A stretch of DNA of 64,000 nucleotides from NCBI GenBank assembly GCA_017459345.1, contig JAFUDC010000164.1, positions 1 to 64,000 of the forward strand, written 5' to 3'. The notes beneath the pieces were generated by a model. It was given only the letters and a program-made list of their open reading frames with translations, did not search any database and was not told the DNA's origin. Of the stretch, positions 19,795 to 27,666 are shown piece by piece (position 1 is the first letter of the stretch; every line of letters starts with the position of its first letter). This DNA comes from Eubacterium sp. (GTDB lineage: Bacteria; Bacillota; Clostridia; Lachnospirales; Lachnospiraceae). A program made the translations under genes and the position numbers.

Positions 19795-21024
19795 ATGATG
19801 ATAAATACAGATATGGGCATCACTGCCCCCAAAGGCTTCTATGCCGCCGGCCTGCGCGCCGGAATTAAGGCGGGAAAGACCAACAAAGATATGGCTCTGA
19901 TCTACTCAGAGGCCCCGGCCGTCTGTGCCGGCACCTACACAAGGAATGTGGTCAAGGCGGCACCGGTTCTCTGGGACCGGGAAATAACTAATGAGGGCGG
20001 AACTGTCCAGGCGGTGGTGGTGAACAGCGGGATAGCCAATGCCTGTACCGGAAGCGAGGGCTATGATAATTGCCGGAAGGAGGCGGAGATAACCGCCGGC
20101 CTGCTGGGCCTATCCCCCAGGCAGGTCCTGGTCAGCTCCACCGGTGTGATCGGACCCCAGCTTAATATGGATATCATTGAGAATGGCATCCGGGCCCTGG
20201 TGCCGGCTAAGGCGGACACTACCCAGGCCGGACTTGATGCCGCGGAGGCCATTCTCACAACAGATACCCATAAAAAGGAATGCTCTGTAAGCTGTGAAGT
20301 TGCCGGTAAAAGAGTTACCTTAGGAGGCATGTGCAAGGGATCCGGCATGATCCACCCCAACATGGGAACCATGCTGGCCTGTGTGACCAGTGACGCAGCC
20401 ATTGAGGCTCCTGTACTTAAGGGAATGTTAAAAGAGCTTGTGGAGGATACATTCAACATGGTATCCGTGGATGGTGATACATCCACCAACGATACCTGCC
20501 TGGTGTTGTGCAACGGCCTTGCAGGAAACCCGGTGATCACAGCCGACAGCCCGGACCTGCCCGTATTTAAGGCGGCTCTTAACGAGGTTCTCACCTTCCT
20601 CTCCAAGCAGATTGCCGGAGACGGTGAGGGCTGTACCAGATTATTCGAGGTGACCTGCAATGGGGCGGCCTCAAAAGAGGACGCCCGGACCATCAGCAAA
20701 TCTGTGGTATGCTCCAGCCTGACCAAGGCGGCCGTTTTCGGGAAAGATGCCAACTGGGGCAGGATCCTGTGTGCCATGGGCTACAGCGGAGTCGTTTTCG
20801 ACCCGGAGAAAGTGGACATCACCCTAACGAGCAGTGAAGGAACAGTAGATATCGTAAAGAAGGGAATTGCCGCTGATTACAGTGAAGAATTCGCAACCCG
20901 GATTCTGTCTGCAAACCCTGTAAAGGCTGTTCTGGACGTTCATATGGGTGAGGAGACGGCCACTGCCTGGGGCTGTGATCTGACTTACGAGTATGTCAGC
21001 ATTAATGCGGACTACCGGTCCTGA
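19795..21024 (+). CDS. argJ: Glutamate N-acetyltransferase / ornithine acetyltransferase
   Basis: Transfers acetyl from N-acetylornithine to glutamate, closing the acetyl cycle; some members also use acetyl-CoA. The 409-residue precursor self-cleaves before a Thr, seen here in HPNMGTMLACVTSDA, to give alpha and beta chains. The CKGSGMIHP and ANWGRILCAMGYSG motifs support the call. Two ATGs lie at 19795 and 19798 behind AAAAGGGG. The presence of argJ and absence of argA/argE fit the cyclic pathway; whether it is mono- or bifunctional cannot be told from sequence. Confidence 0.96.
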   Translation: MMINTDMGITAPKGFYAAGLRAGIKAGKTNKDMALIYSEAPAVCAGTYTRNVVKAAPVLWDREITNEGGTVQAVVVNSGIANACTGSEGYDNCRKEAEITAGLLGLSPRQVLVSSTGVIGPQLNMDIIENGIRALVPAKADTTQAGLDAAEAILTTDTHKKECSVSCEVAGKRVTLGGMCKGSGMIHPNMGTMLACVTSDAAIEAPVLKGMLKELVEDTFNMVSVDGDTSTNDTCLVLCNGLAGNPVITADSPDLPVFKAALNEVLTFLSKQIAGDGEGCTRLFEVTCNGAASKEDARTISKSVVCSSLTKAAVFGKDANWGRILCAMGYSGVVFDPEKVDITLTSSEGTVDIVKKGIAADYSEEFATRILSANPVKAVLDVHMGEETATAWGCDLTYEYVSINADYRS

Positions 21025-21055
21025 TCTAATAATTTAATAACAGAAAGGAAAAGCA

Positions 21056-21946
21056 ATGCTTGAATATAACGACGTCGATAATGTAATGCTCAAAGCCAAT
21101 ACCCTGATTGAAGCCCTGCCTTACATCCGCCGCTTCTACGGCAAGACCATTATCGTGAAATATGGCGGAAGCGCCATGCTGGATGAAAAGCTAAAGTATA
21201 ACGTGATCAAAGACGTGGCTCTCTTAAAGCTGATCGGCCTGCGTCCCATCATCGTCCATGGCGGGGGCAAGGAGATCAGCAAGTGGGTCAAGTTATCCGG
21301 CAAGGAGCCGGAGTTTTATAACGGTCTGAGAATCACGGATAAGGAGACCATGAACATTGCCGAGATGGTTCTTAACAAGGTTAACAAGGAGCTTGTGGCC
21401 ATGATGCAGAAGCTGGGAGTGAATGCCGTAGGCTTATGCGGCAAGGATGGCAACATGATCCGGGTCAGTCAGAAGATGCCGGACGGCAAGGATATCGGTT
21501 ATGTGGGAGATGTGAAATCAGTGAACACAGGGCTTCTTGAGACCCTGATGGACCGGGATTTCGTACCGGTAATTGCCCCCATTGGTCTGAGTGACGACTA
21601 TGAGGCTTATAACATCAATGCGGATGATGCTGCCTGCGGCGTGGCCAAGGCCATGAATGCGGAGAAGCTGGTATTCCTTACAGATATTGAGGGAGTTTTT
21701 GTGGATCCTTCGAATAAGAAGACCCTGATTTCCGAGATGGACCTGAAAACCGCCAAGGAGTTTATCGCAAATGGCATTGTGGGAGGCGGCATGCTGCCCA
21801 AGCTCAACAACTGTATTGATGCCATTGAAGAGGGGGTATCCAGAGTGCATATCTTAGATGGCCGTGTTCCCCACTGCCTGCTTCTGGAGTTCTTTACCGA
21901 GAAGGGTATCGGAACCGCCATCCTCAAGGAGCCGCTGTTTTTATAA
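21056..21946 (+). CDS. argB: Acetylglutamate kinase
   Basis: Phosphorylates N-acetylglutamate, the second step and usual feedback point of the pathway. The 296-residue product has the amino-acid-kinase motifs IVKYGGSAM and [26 protein letters not shown], and [16 protein letters not shown] near the C-terminus. An N-terminal helix of about 20 residues before the kinase fold ([14 protein letters not shown]) is of the type found in arginine-inhibited hexameric forms, so feedback by arginine is plausible. AGAAAGGAAA is the ribosome site. Confidence 0.97.
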   Translation: MLEYNDVDNVMLKANTLIEALPYIRRFYGKTIIVKYGGSAMLDEKLKYNVIKDVALLKLIGLRPIIVHGGGKEISKWVKLSGKEPEFYNGLRITDKETMNIAEMVLNKVNKELVAMMQKLGVNAVGLCGKDGNMIRVSQKMPDGKDIGYVGDVKSVNTGLLETLMDRDFVPVIAPIGLSDDYEAYNINADDAACGVAKAMNAEKLVFLTDIEGVFVDPSNKKTLISEMDLKTAKEFIANGIVGGGMLPKLNNCIDAIEEGVSRVHILDGRVPHCLLLEFFTEKGIGTAILKEPLFL

Positions 21947-21979
21947 TCAACAATAACTATATTTAAGAGGAGTAATGCC

Positions 21980-23182
21980 ATGTCTTCTATGCAGGAATAT
22001 ATGAACCTGGGAGAACAATATATCTTAAAGACCTACAACCGCTTTCCGGTTGTCTTCGAAAAAGGTGACGGAGTCCGCCTGATTGATATGGATGGGAAAA
22101 AATATCTGGACTTTGCCGCCGGTATAGCTGTTTTTGCCCTGGGTTATCATAATAAAGAATATGATGCTGCCTTAAAGGATCAGATCGACAAGATTTTACA
22201 TACTTCCAATCTGTACTATAACAGACCCTCCATCGAGGCTGCCGAAAAAATCGTCAGGACCAGCGGCATGTCCAAGGTCTTCTTTACCAACAGCGGCACT
22301 GAGGCCATAGAGGGAGCCCTGAAGGTGGCCAGAAAATATGCCTACCTGAAAGATAATTCCAAAGACTATGAGTTTATCGCCATGAACCATTCCTTCCACG
22401 GGAGAAGCCAGGGGGCTCTGGCAGTGACGGGCAATGCCCATTATCAGGATGGCTTCGTTCCGGTGGGGATGCGGGCAGTCTTTGCCGATTTCAATGATCT
22501 TGAGGATGTGAAATCCAAAATTACCGATAAAACCTGTGGTATCATCTGTGAAGTAGTTCAGGGTGAAGGTGGAATCTATCCGGCAAAGAAGGAATTCCTT
22601 GAGGGCTTGCGGGCACTCTGTGACGAGAAGGACATCCTCCTCATCTTTGACGAGGTCCAGTGCGGCATGGGCAGGTGCGGTGCCATGTATGCTCATGAGC
22701 TGTACGGGGTAAAACCAGATGTGATGGCTCTGGCCAAGGCCCTGGGCTGCGGAGTTCCGGTTGGCGCTTTTGTCACCGGCGAGAAAGCTTCCCATGCCCT
22801 GGTTCCCGGAGACCACGGAACCACCTACGGGGGCAATCCATTTGCCACGGCGGCAGTCAGCAAGGTCTTTGACCTCTATGAATCAGAGCATATCATCGAC
22901 CATGTAAAGGAAGTTGGCGATTATCTGTATCAGCAGCTGGAAGCCCTTAAGGATAAGTATTCCCAGATTATCGATCACAGAGGCCTGGGCCTGATGCAGG
23001 GGATCGAGATGGATGTGCCTGTGGGAAATATCGTCGCCAAAGCCCTGAACCAGGGCCTGGTCATCATCTCGGCAGGAGCCAATATCATCCGCTTCGTTCC
23101 GCCTCTTGTCATCAGCAGGGAGGATGTGGATGAGATGATCCGGATACTGGATCAGGTCCTGTCTGAATGCGGAATTAATTAG
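21980..23182 (+). CDS. argD: Acetylornithine aminotransferase
   Basis: PLP-dependent transfer of an amino group from glutamate to N-acetylglutamate semialdehyde. The 400-residue class III aminotransferase shows FTNSGTEAIEGALKVARKYA, FDEVQCGMGRCG, the PLP lysine in MALAKALGCGVPVGAF, and THGTTYGGNP-like GDHGTTYGGNPFATA. AAGAGGAG precedes the ATG. Last gene of the operon, followed by a strong terminator. In many bacteria the same enzyme also serves in lysine synthesis. Confidence 0.95.
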   Translation: MSSMQEYMNLGEQYILKTYNRFPVVFEKGDGVRLIDMDGKKYLDFAAGIAVFALGYHNKEYDAALKDQIDKILHTSNLYYNRPSIEAAEKIVRTSGMSKVFFTNSGTEAIEGALKVARKYAYLKDNSKDYEFIAMNHSFHGRSQGALAVTGNAHYQDGFVPVGMRAVFADFNDLEDVKSKITDKTCGIICEVVQGEGGIYPAKKEFLEGLRALCDEKDILLIFDEVQCGMGRCGAMYAHELYGVKPDVMALAKALGCGVPVGAFVTGEKASHALVPGDHGTTYGGNPFATAAVSKVFDLYESEHIIDHVKEVGDYLYQQLEALKDKYSQIIDHRGLGLMQGIEMDVPVGNIVAKALNQGLVIISAGANIIRFVPPLVISREDVDEMIRILDQVLSECGIN

Positions 23183-23231
23183 AGCATGCGGCGTCAGGAA
23201 CTTAAAGGCCTTCCTGATTATGAATTACCGT

Positions 23232-23267
23232 CCCGGAAGAATACCTTTGTATCTTCCGGGTTTTTTT
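23232..23267 (+). terminator. Terminator of argCJBD
   Basis: A 9-bp stem CCCGGAAGA / TCTTCCGGG followed by seven Ts: a canonical intrinsic terminator. Confidence 0.92.
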
Positions 23268-23277
23268 AATCCACCTC

Positions 23278-23306
23278 TTGTAATTCTGTCAAAAGTTCGG
23301 TATGAT
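23278..23306 (+). promoter_or_regulatory. Promoter for the comEA transcript
   Basis: TTGTAA, 17-base spacer, TATGAT, about 55 bases before the comEA start. Confidence 0.55.
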
Positions 23307-23361
23307 TAATTCGATACGGAAGAGTATCATGGCCTGTCTCAGTCAGGAGGGAGTGTCTTGA

Positions 23362-24039
23362 TTGAGAATATGGACAAAGGATAATAAGAGAAGATGGATC
23401 ATTCCTGTTATAGCATTCTGGCTTCTGCTGGCAAGTCTTCTGTCATCGGCCTGTTTTTTGGCCGGATGCGGCAGAGGGTCCGGACTTAACAGCAGTTCCG
23501 GGCAGGAACAGGAGGGCTTTTTTGAGGAAGGTGAAGAGTCTGCCCAGTCAGAAAACACAGCCGATACGCCTGCAGAGGTCTATGTTCATGTCTGCGGTTG
23601 TGTGAAAAAGCCGGGACTGTATATCCTGGCTGCCGGTTCCCGGGTGGGAGATGCGGTGGAAATGGCCGGAGGGATGACTAAGGAAGCGGATAATGCCGGT
23701 GTCAACCTGGCCGCTCTGCTTGAGGATGGACAGCAGATTTATGTTCCGGATCAGTCTGAGGGCAGGGACCGGCCGGACAGGGGAGCCTCCGATTCAGGAA
23801 AAGCCGGACAGGAGTCTCCGGGAGAGACTGGATCTTCCGAAACCGGGGATAAGGTTAACATCAATACAGCGGATGCTGCAGATTTGATGAAGCTTTCCGG
23901 AATCGGCCAGTCCAAGGCGGAAAGCATTCTTGCCTACCGGCAGGAGCACGGTAGATTTTCTTCTGTAGAGGAGATAAAGAATGTGACCGGGATAGGCGAG
24001 GGAATCTATAACAGGATCAAGGATTCAATTACAGTATAA
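23362..24039 (+). CDS. comEA: ComEA-like DNA-binding competence lipoprotein
   Basis: A 225-residue surface protein that in competent Firmicutes binds incoming DNA and hands it to ComEC. A basic N-terminus and hydrophobic stretch end in a lipobox-like LAGC at about residues 32-35, followed by a Ser/Glu-rich linker, an SLBB/BON-like domain (VYVHVCGCVKKPGLYILAAGSRVGDAV), a second linker, and a C-terminal helix-hairpin-helix domain (VNINTADAADLMKLSGIG). The start is TTG at 23362, eleven bases after AGGAGG. Most ComEA proteins have an uncleaved anchor, so a lipoprotein form is a reading of the sequence, not certain. Confidence 0.88.
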   Translation: MRIWTKDNKRRWIIPVIAFWLLLASLLSSACFLAGCGRGSGLNSSSGQEQEGFFEEGEESAQSENTADTPAEVYVHVCGCVKKPGLYILAAGSRVGDAVEMAGGMTKEADNAGVNLAALLEDGQQIYVPDQSEGRDRPDRGASDSGKAGQESPGETGSSETGDKVNINTADAADLMKLSGIGQSKAESILAYRQEHGRFSSVEEIKNVTGIGEGIYNRIKDSITV

Positions 24040-24053
24040 CAGAGGTGTCGTAA

Positions 24054-24743
24054 ATGGGGAAAAAGGTGCTTGTTGTTGATGATGAACGTCTGATTGTAAA
24101 GGGAATCAAGTTTTCTCTGGTTCAGGATGACATGGAGGTAGACTGTGCCTACGACGGAGAAGAAGCCCTTGAGATGGCGAAAAAGACAGAATATGACATC
24201 GTCCTTCTTGATGTAATGCTGCCCAAGCTGAACGGCTTTGAAGTATGTCAGATGATCCGGGAGTTTTCCAACATGCCCATCATCATGCTTACAGCCAAGG
24301 GTGACGATATGGATAAGATACTGGGGCTTGAATACGGCGCGGATGATTATATCACCAAGCCCTTCAACATTCTGGAGGTTAAGGCACGGATCAAGGCCAT
24401 CATGCGCAGAAGCTCCAGGAAGGCAGTGGTGGAAGAAAAGAAGAAGATATTTGAGAAAAACGGCCTGAAGATAGACTGCGACTCAAGAAGAGTTTTCGTT
24501 GAGCAGAAGGAAGTTCGTCTGACGGCCAAAGAGTACGACCTCTTAGAACTGCTTGCCTTCCATCCCAACAAGGTTTACAGCAGGGAGAATCTTCTGAATA
24601 TCGTCTGGGGCTATGATTACCCGGGTGATGTCCGGACGGTGGATGTCCATATCAGAAGGCTCCGTGAGAAGATTGAGAAAAACCCCGGAGAGCCGGTATA
24701 TATTCATACCAAGTGGGGCGTAGGGTACTATTTCCAGGATTAA
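24054..24743 (+). CDS. OmpR/PhoB-family response regulator
   Basis: A 229-residue transcription regulator. Receiver domain at residues 1-120 with acidic pair DDE, phospho-acceptor Asp in VLLDVMLPKLNGFEV, switch Thr in MLTAKG and Lys in DDYITKPFN; C-terminal winged helix with YSRENLLNIVWGYDYPGDVRTVDVHI. It lies 14 bases after comEA and about 40 before its partner kinase. The sequence is PhoP/WalR-like. Its targets are unknown; placement inside a competence locus is suggestive only. Confidence 0.93.
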   Translation: MGKKVLVVDDERLIVKGIKFSLVQDDMEVDCAYDGEEALEMAKKTEYDIVLLDVMLPKLNGFEVCQMIREFSNMPIIMLTAKGDDMDKILGLEYGADDYITKPFNILEVKARIKAIMRRSSRKAVVEEKKKIFEKNGLKIDCDSRRVFVEQKEVRLTAKEYDLLELLAFHPNKVYSRENLLNIVWGYDYPGDVRTVDVHIRRLREKIEKNPGEPVYIHTKWGVGYYFQD

Positions 24744-24784
24744 TACAGGACTGATAATAGAAAAAACTTAAGGAGGGAAAGGTT

Positions 24785-26251
24785 ATTTCCAGGATTAATA
24801 TTCAGAATATACTTAAATATATTCCGCTTAATTTTCTTCTTGGGCTTGCCATCCTGGTGATACTTAATGTCTTCCTGTCCCTGGGAACGATCCAGCTGAG
24901 CGTCTCCCTCCAGAAAAAATCTCTGGAACAGAGAGTCACCTTTGTGGAAAAGAAATCAGCGATTCTGGCCAACCAGATTGCCAATAACGGTCTGGATGCC
25001 TACAGCATGATGGATATGGGGGATAGTGGAGAGCAGAAGACTGATGAGCTTAAGCAGTTTGCCCTGGAGCTTGATGGGAGGGCCCTGCTCATCGACTCTT
25101 CCTACCGGGTGCTGGCCGATACCTACGGGCAGCATACGGGCAGATATTATATGGCCAGGGATATACTCCGGGCCCTGTCAGGGGGTAAAGTCTCCTATAA
25201 GCGTATAGGTGATTCCTATATCCAGGTGATTACAGATGTTTATGAGCCGGGCACGGAGGATGTAAAGGCTGTCATTATTGCGGCTGCCTCCATCCGGGAG
25301 AGAAACGGCCTGATCGGATATCTGACCGGGCAGAGGGCAACCCTGTCGGGGATCTTCTTTCTGGTATCTCTGCTTTTGAGCATCCTGATCGTGCTCCTTT
25401 TAGGGCGGATCTTCCGCAGAACCCAGAAGGAACTGGATCTTATCGCTGCCGGCCATCAGGAGGAGAATATGCCGGAAACAGGTTTCAGAGAGTTTTACAA
25501 ACTGTCGGTTTCCTTTAATTCTATCATAAACCGTTACAAGGAGCTGGAGAATTCCAGACAGCAGTTTGTCTCCAATGTGTCCCATGAGCTGAAAACGCCC
25601 ATCACCTCCATGAAGATTCTGGCGGATTCCCTTCTTCTCCAGGAGAATGTTCCGGCAGAGCTCTATGCGGAGTTTATGAATGATATTGCCCATGAGATTG
25701 ACAGGGAGAATCAGATCATCACAGACCTTCTGGATCTGGTTAAGATGGATAAAACCCAGTCGGATCTCAACATCACGGCGGTCAACATCAATGAGCTTCT
25801 GGAGATGATATTGAAAAGGATTTCTCCCATTGCGGAGAAGAGAGATATCACCCTGCACCTTGAGACCATGAGGCAGGTGACTGCTGAGGTGGATGAGGGC
25901 AAGCTGTCCCTTGCCTGTACCAACCTCATCGAGAATGCCGTCAAGTACAACAATGACGGCGGCAGGGTGGATGTGTCGCTTAATGCGGATCACAAGTTTT
26001 TTTATATCCGGGTCAAGGATACCGGAGTGGGTATTCCTGAGGATGCCCAGGAGAAGATCTTTGAGCGCTTTTACCGGGTGGATAAGGCAAGATCCAGGGA
26101 GACGGGCGGTACCGGCCTTGGCCTGGCCATCACCCGCAATGTCATCCTCCTGCACAAGGGTTCCATCCGGGTTCACAGTAAGGAGAATGAAGGGTCCACC
26201 TTTATCGTCCGCATACCATTGACCTATGTGGGAGCCAGGAAGGATGTATGA
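24785..26251 (+). CDS. Two-TM sensor histidine kinase, likely with a non-standard start codon
   Basis: Partner kinase of the preceding regulator. Two membrane segments (about residues 12-40 and 180-203) flank an extracellular sensor domain of about 140 residues; then a HAMP-like linker, HisKA with the phospho-His in SNVSHELKTPITS, and HATPase_c with NLIENAVKYN, DTGVGIP and GTGLGLAI. The first standard start is GTG at 24857, which would cut the first membrane helix in half and has no ribosome site. AGGAGGG at 24771-24777 stands seven bases before an ATT at 24785, giving a full helix (YIPLNFLLGLAILVILNVFL), so I place the start there; 488 residues. Confidence 0.85.
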   Translation: MSRINIQNILKYIPLNFLLGLAILVILNVFLSLGTIQLSVSLQKKSLEQRVTFVEKKSAILANQIANNGLDAYSMMDMGDSGEQKTDELKQFALELDGRALLIDSSYRVLADTYGQHTGRYYMARDILRALSGGKVSYKRIGDSYIQVITDVYEPGTEDVKAVIIAAASIRERNGLIGYLTGQRATLSGIFFLVSLLLSILIVLLLGRIFRRTQKELDLIAAGHQEENMPETGFREFYKLSVSFNSIINRYKELENSRQQFVSNVSHELKTPITSMKILADSLLLQENVPAELYAEFMNDIAHEIDRENQIITDLLDLVKMDKTQSDLNITAVNINELLEMILKRISPIAEKRDITLHLETMRQVTAEVDEGKLSLACTNLIENAVKYNNDGGRVDVSLNADHKFFYIRVKDTGVGIPEDAQEKIFERFYRVDKARSRETGGTGLGLAITRNVILLHKGSIRVHSKENEGSTFIVRIPLTYVGARKDV

Positions 26252-27255
26252 TAGTTATGAAGCATAATCGATGGATGGCATTACTGCTGCTGCTCATCAC
26301 GGTCTGCACCCTTTTTTATGGCTGCAAAAAAGAAGAGCAGAAAACAGAAGCAGAAGTAGAAGAAAAGGGTGCCATCAACCTGTACTATCTGAATAAAGAG
26401 GAAGATGGATTATATCCCGTATCCTATGATCTCAGGAAAGCCGATGATCCCGAAGCTGCGGCCAAGGAAATCATTTTCCTTCTGACAGACACGGAGAATG
26501 AGAACGCTGACCAGTACAAGGCTTCAATCTATAAGGGAGTTACACCCCCGTCTGTCGAGATCAGTGATCAGATGGCCATCGTGGATTTCGGGACCAATTA
26601 TCAGCAGCTGGATGCAGATAAGGAGATCCTGCTCCGGTCCTCCCTTGTCCAGTCCCTGGTTCAGGTAAAGGGGATTGACTCGGTTTCCTTTACCATCAAT
26701 GGCAGCAGCCTGACCGGACCAGACGGGGAAGCGGTGGGAGTCATGACGGCAGATACATTTATCTTAAGCCGCAGAGACTTTTACAGCCAGAAGGAGGAAG
26801 TCGTCCTCTACTATGCCAACAAGGAAGGAAATGGTCTGGTTCCGGTGAAAAAGGAGATTGATGTCTCCGACAACATGCCCATAGAAACCAAGATGCTGGA
26901 TACTCTGATTCGTGAGCCGGGTCCGGAAGGTACCAGAAACCCTCTGCCCTCCGGCCTTACCATCAACCAGACCCAGGTTTACAACGGAATCTGTTATGTG
27001 GATCTCAGCGATGAGATTGATGACATCCTTCCGGAGATGGAGGACCGGGTCAAGGTCTACTCCATGGTCAATACATTGACAGACCGGGGTAGTGCCTCCA
27101 TGGTACAGTTTACCGTAGAAGGCAGGCCATTGGAAAAGCTCAATGATTTTCAGCACTTCGACCGGGTGATGACCAATGATCTGTCCCTGAGCGAGCAGAA
27201 AAGCAAGGAGGCAGAGGATCAGGAAGAGCCTGATAATGAGTCTGAATCCCGGTAG
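26248..27255 (+). CDS. GerMN-domain lipoprotein
   Basis: A 335-residue secreted lipoprotein (332 if the ATG at 26257 is used). The signal sequence MALLLLLITVCTLFYGC ends in a lipobox Cys. Two GerMN-type repeats follow, at about residues 45-175 and 185-305, each opening with LYYLNKEEDGLYPV or LYYANKEGNGLVPV. The family is named from the germination and sporulation protein GerM. The start overlaps the kinase stop (ATGA), so the three genes are translationally coupled; similar kinase-lipoprotein pairs (LpqB- or YycH-like) suggest a role in sensing wall or envelope state. An acidic, disordered C-terminus closes the protein. Confidence 0.85.
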   Translation: MIVMKHNRWMALLLLLITVCTLFYGCKKEEQKTEAEVEEKGAINLYYLNKEEDGLYPVSYDLRKADDPEAAAKEIIFLLTDTENENADQYKASIYKGVTPPSVEISDQMAIVDFGTNYQQLDADKEILLRSSLVQSLVQVKGIDSVSFTINGSSLTGPDGEAVGVMTADTFILSRRDFYSQKEEVVLYYANKEGNGLVPVKKEIDVSDNMPIETKMLDTLIREPGPEGTRNPLPSGLTINQTQVYNGICYVDLSDEIDDILPEMEDRVKVYSMVNTLTDRGSASMVQFTVEGRPLEKLNDFQHFDRVMTNDLSLSEQKSKEAEDQEEPDNESESR

Positions 27256-27291
27256 AATAAATAATCCATAATAAGGAAAAGGAGAAGGAAC

Positions 27292-27663
27292 ATGAAAGCA
27301 AGGTATATTCATCACTGTATTCATGTGATGGACAAGGAAAAAACAATCGCATTCTATGAGAAGGCCCTGGGTCTTAAGGTTAAGCGGGAGAAGGGGCCCG
27401 CAGACGGATCCTGGGTGAATGTTTTCATGGGTAATGACGAGTCCCCCTCCGAGCTGGAGTTCACCTGGAACCGGGGCTTCGACGGCCAGTATGAAAACGC
27501 CGGCAAGGATGTGCATATTGCCTTCCGAGTACCGGACATTGATGCCGCCCATAAGCTTCATGAGGAGATGGGCTGTATTGTCAGAGAGAATCCGAAAATG
27601 GGGTTATATTTTATCACTGATCCGGATGGACAGTGGATTGAGATTCTCCCGGAATTAAACTAA
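27292..27663 (+). CDS. gloA: Glyoxalase I (lactoylglutathione lyase family)
   Basis: A 123-residue VOC-superfamily protein. Beta-alpha-beta-beta-beta modules carry the expected metal ligands: His in YIHHCIHV, Glu in SELEFTW, His in DVHIAFRV and Glu in QWIEILPE. The family isomerises the hemithioacetal of methylglyoxal and a thiol; glutathione is often absent in clostridia, so another thiol or substrate is possible. AGGAGAAGGAA precedes the ATG. It sits between the GerMN gene and comEC with no functional link evident. Confidence 0.82.
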   Translation: MKARYIHHCIHVMDKEKTIAFYEKALGLKVKREKGPADGSWVNVFMGNDESPSELEFTWNRGFDGQYENAGKDVHIAFRVPDIDAAHKLHEEMGCIVRENPKMGLYFITDPDGQWIEILPELN

Positions 27664-27666
27664 TCG

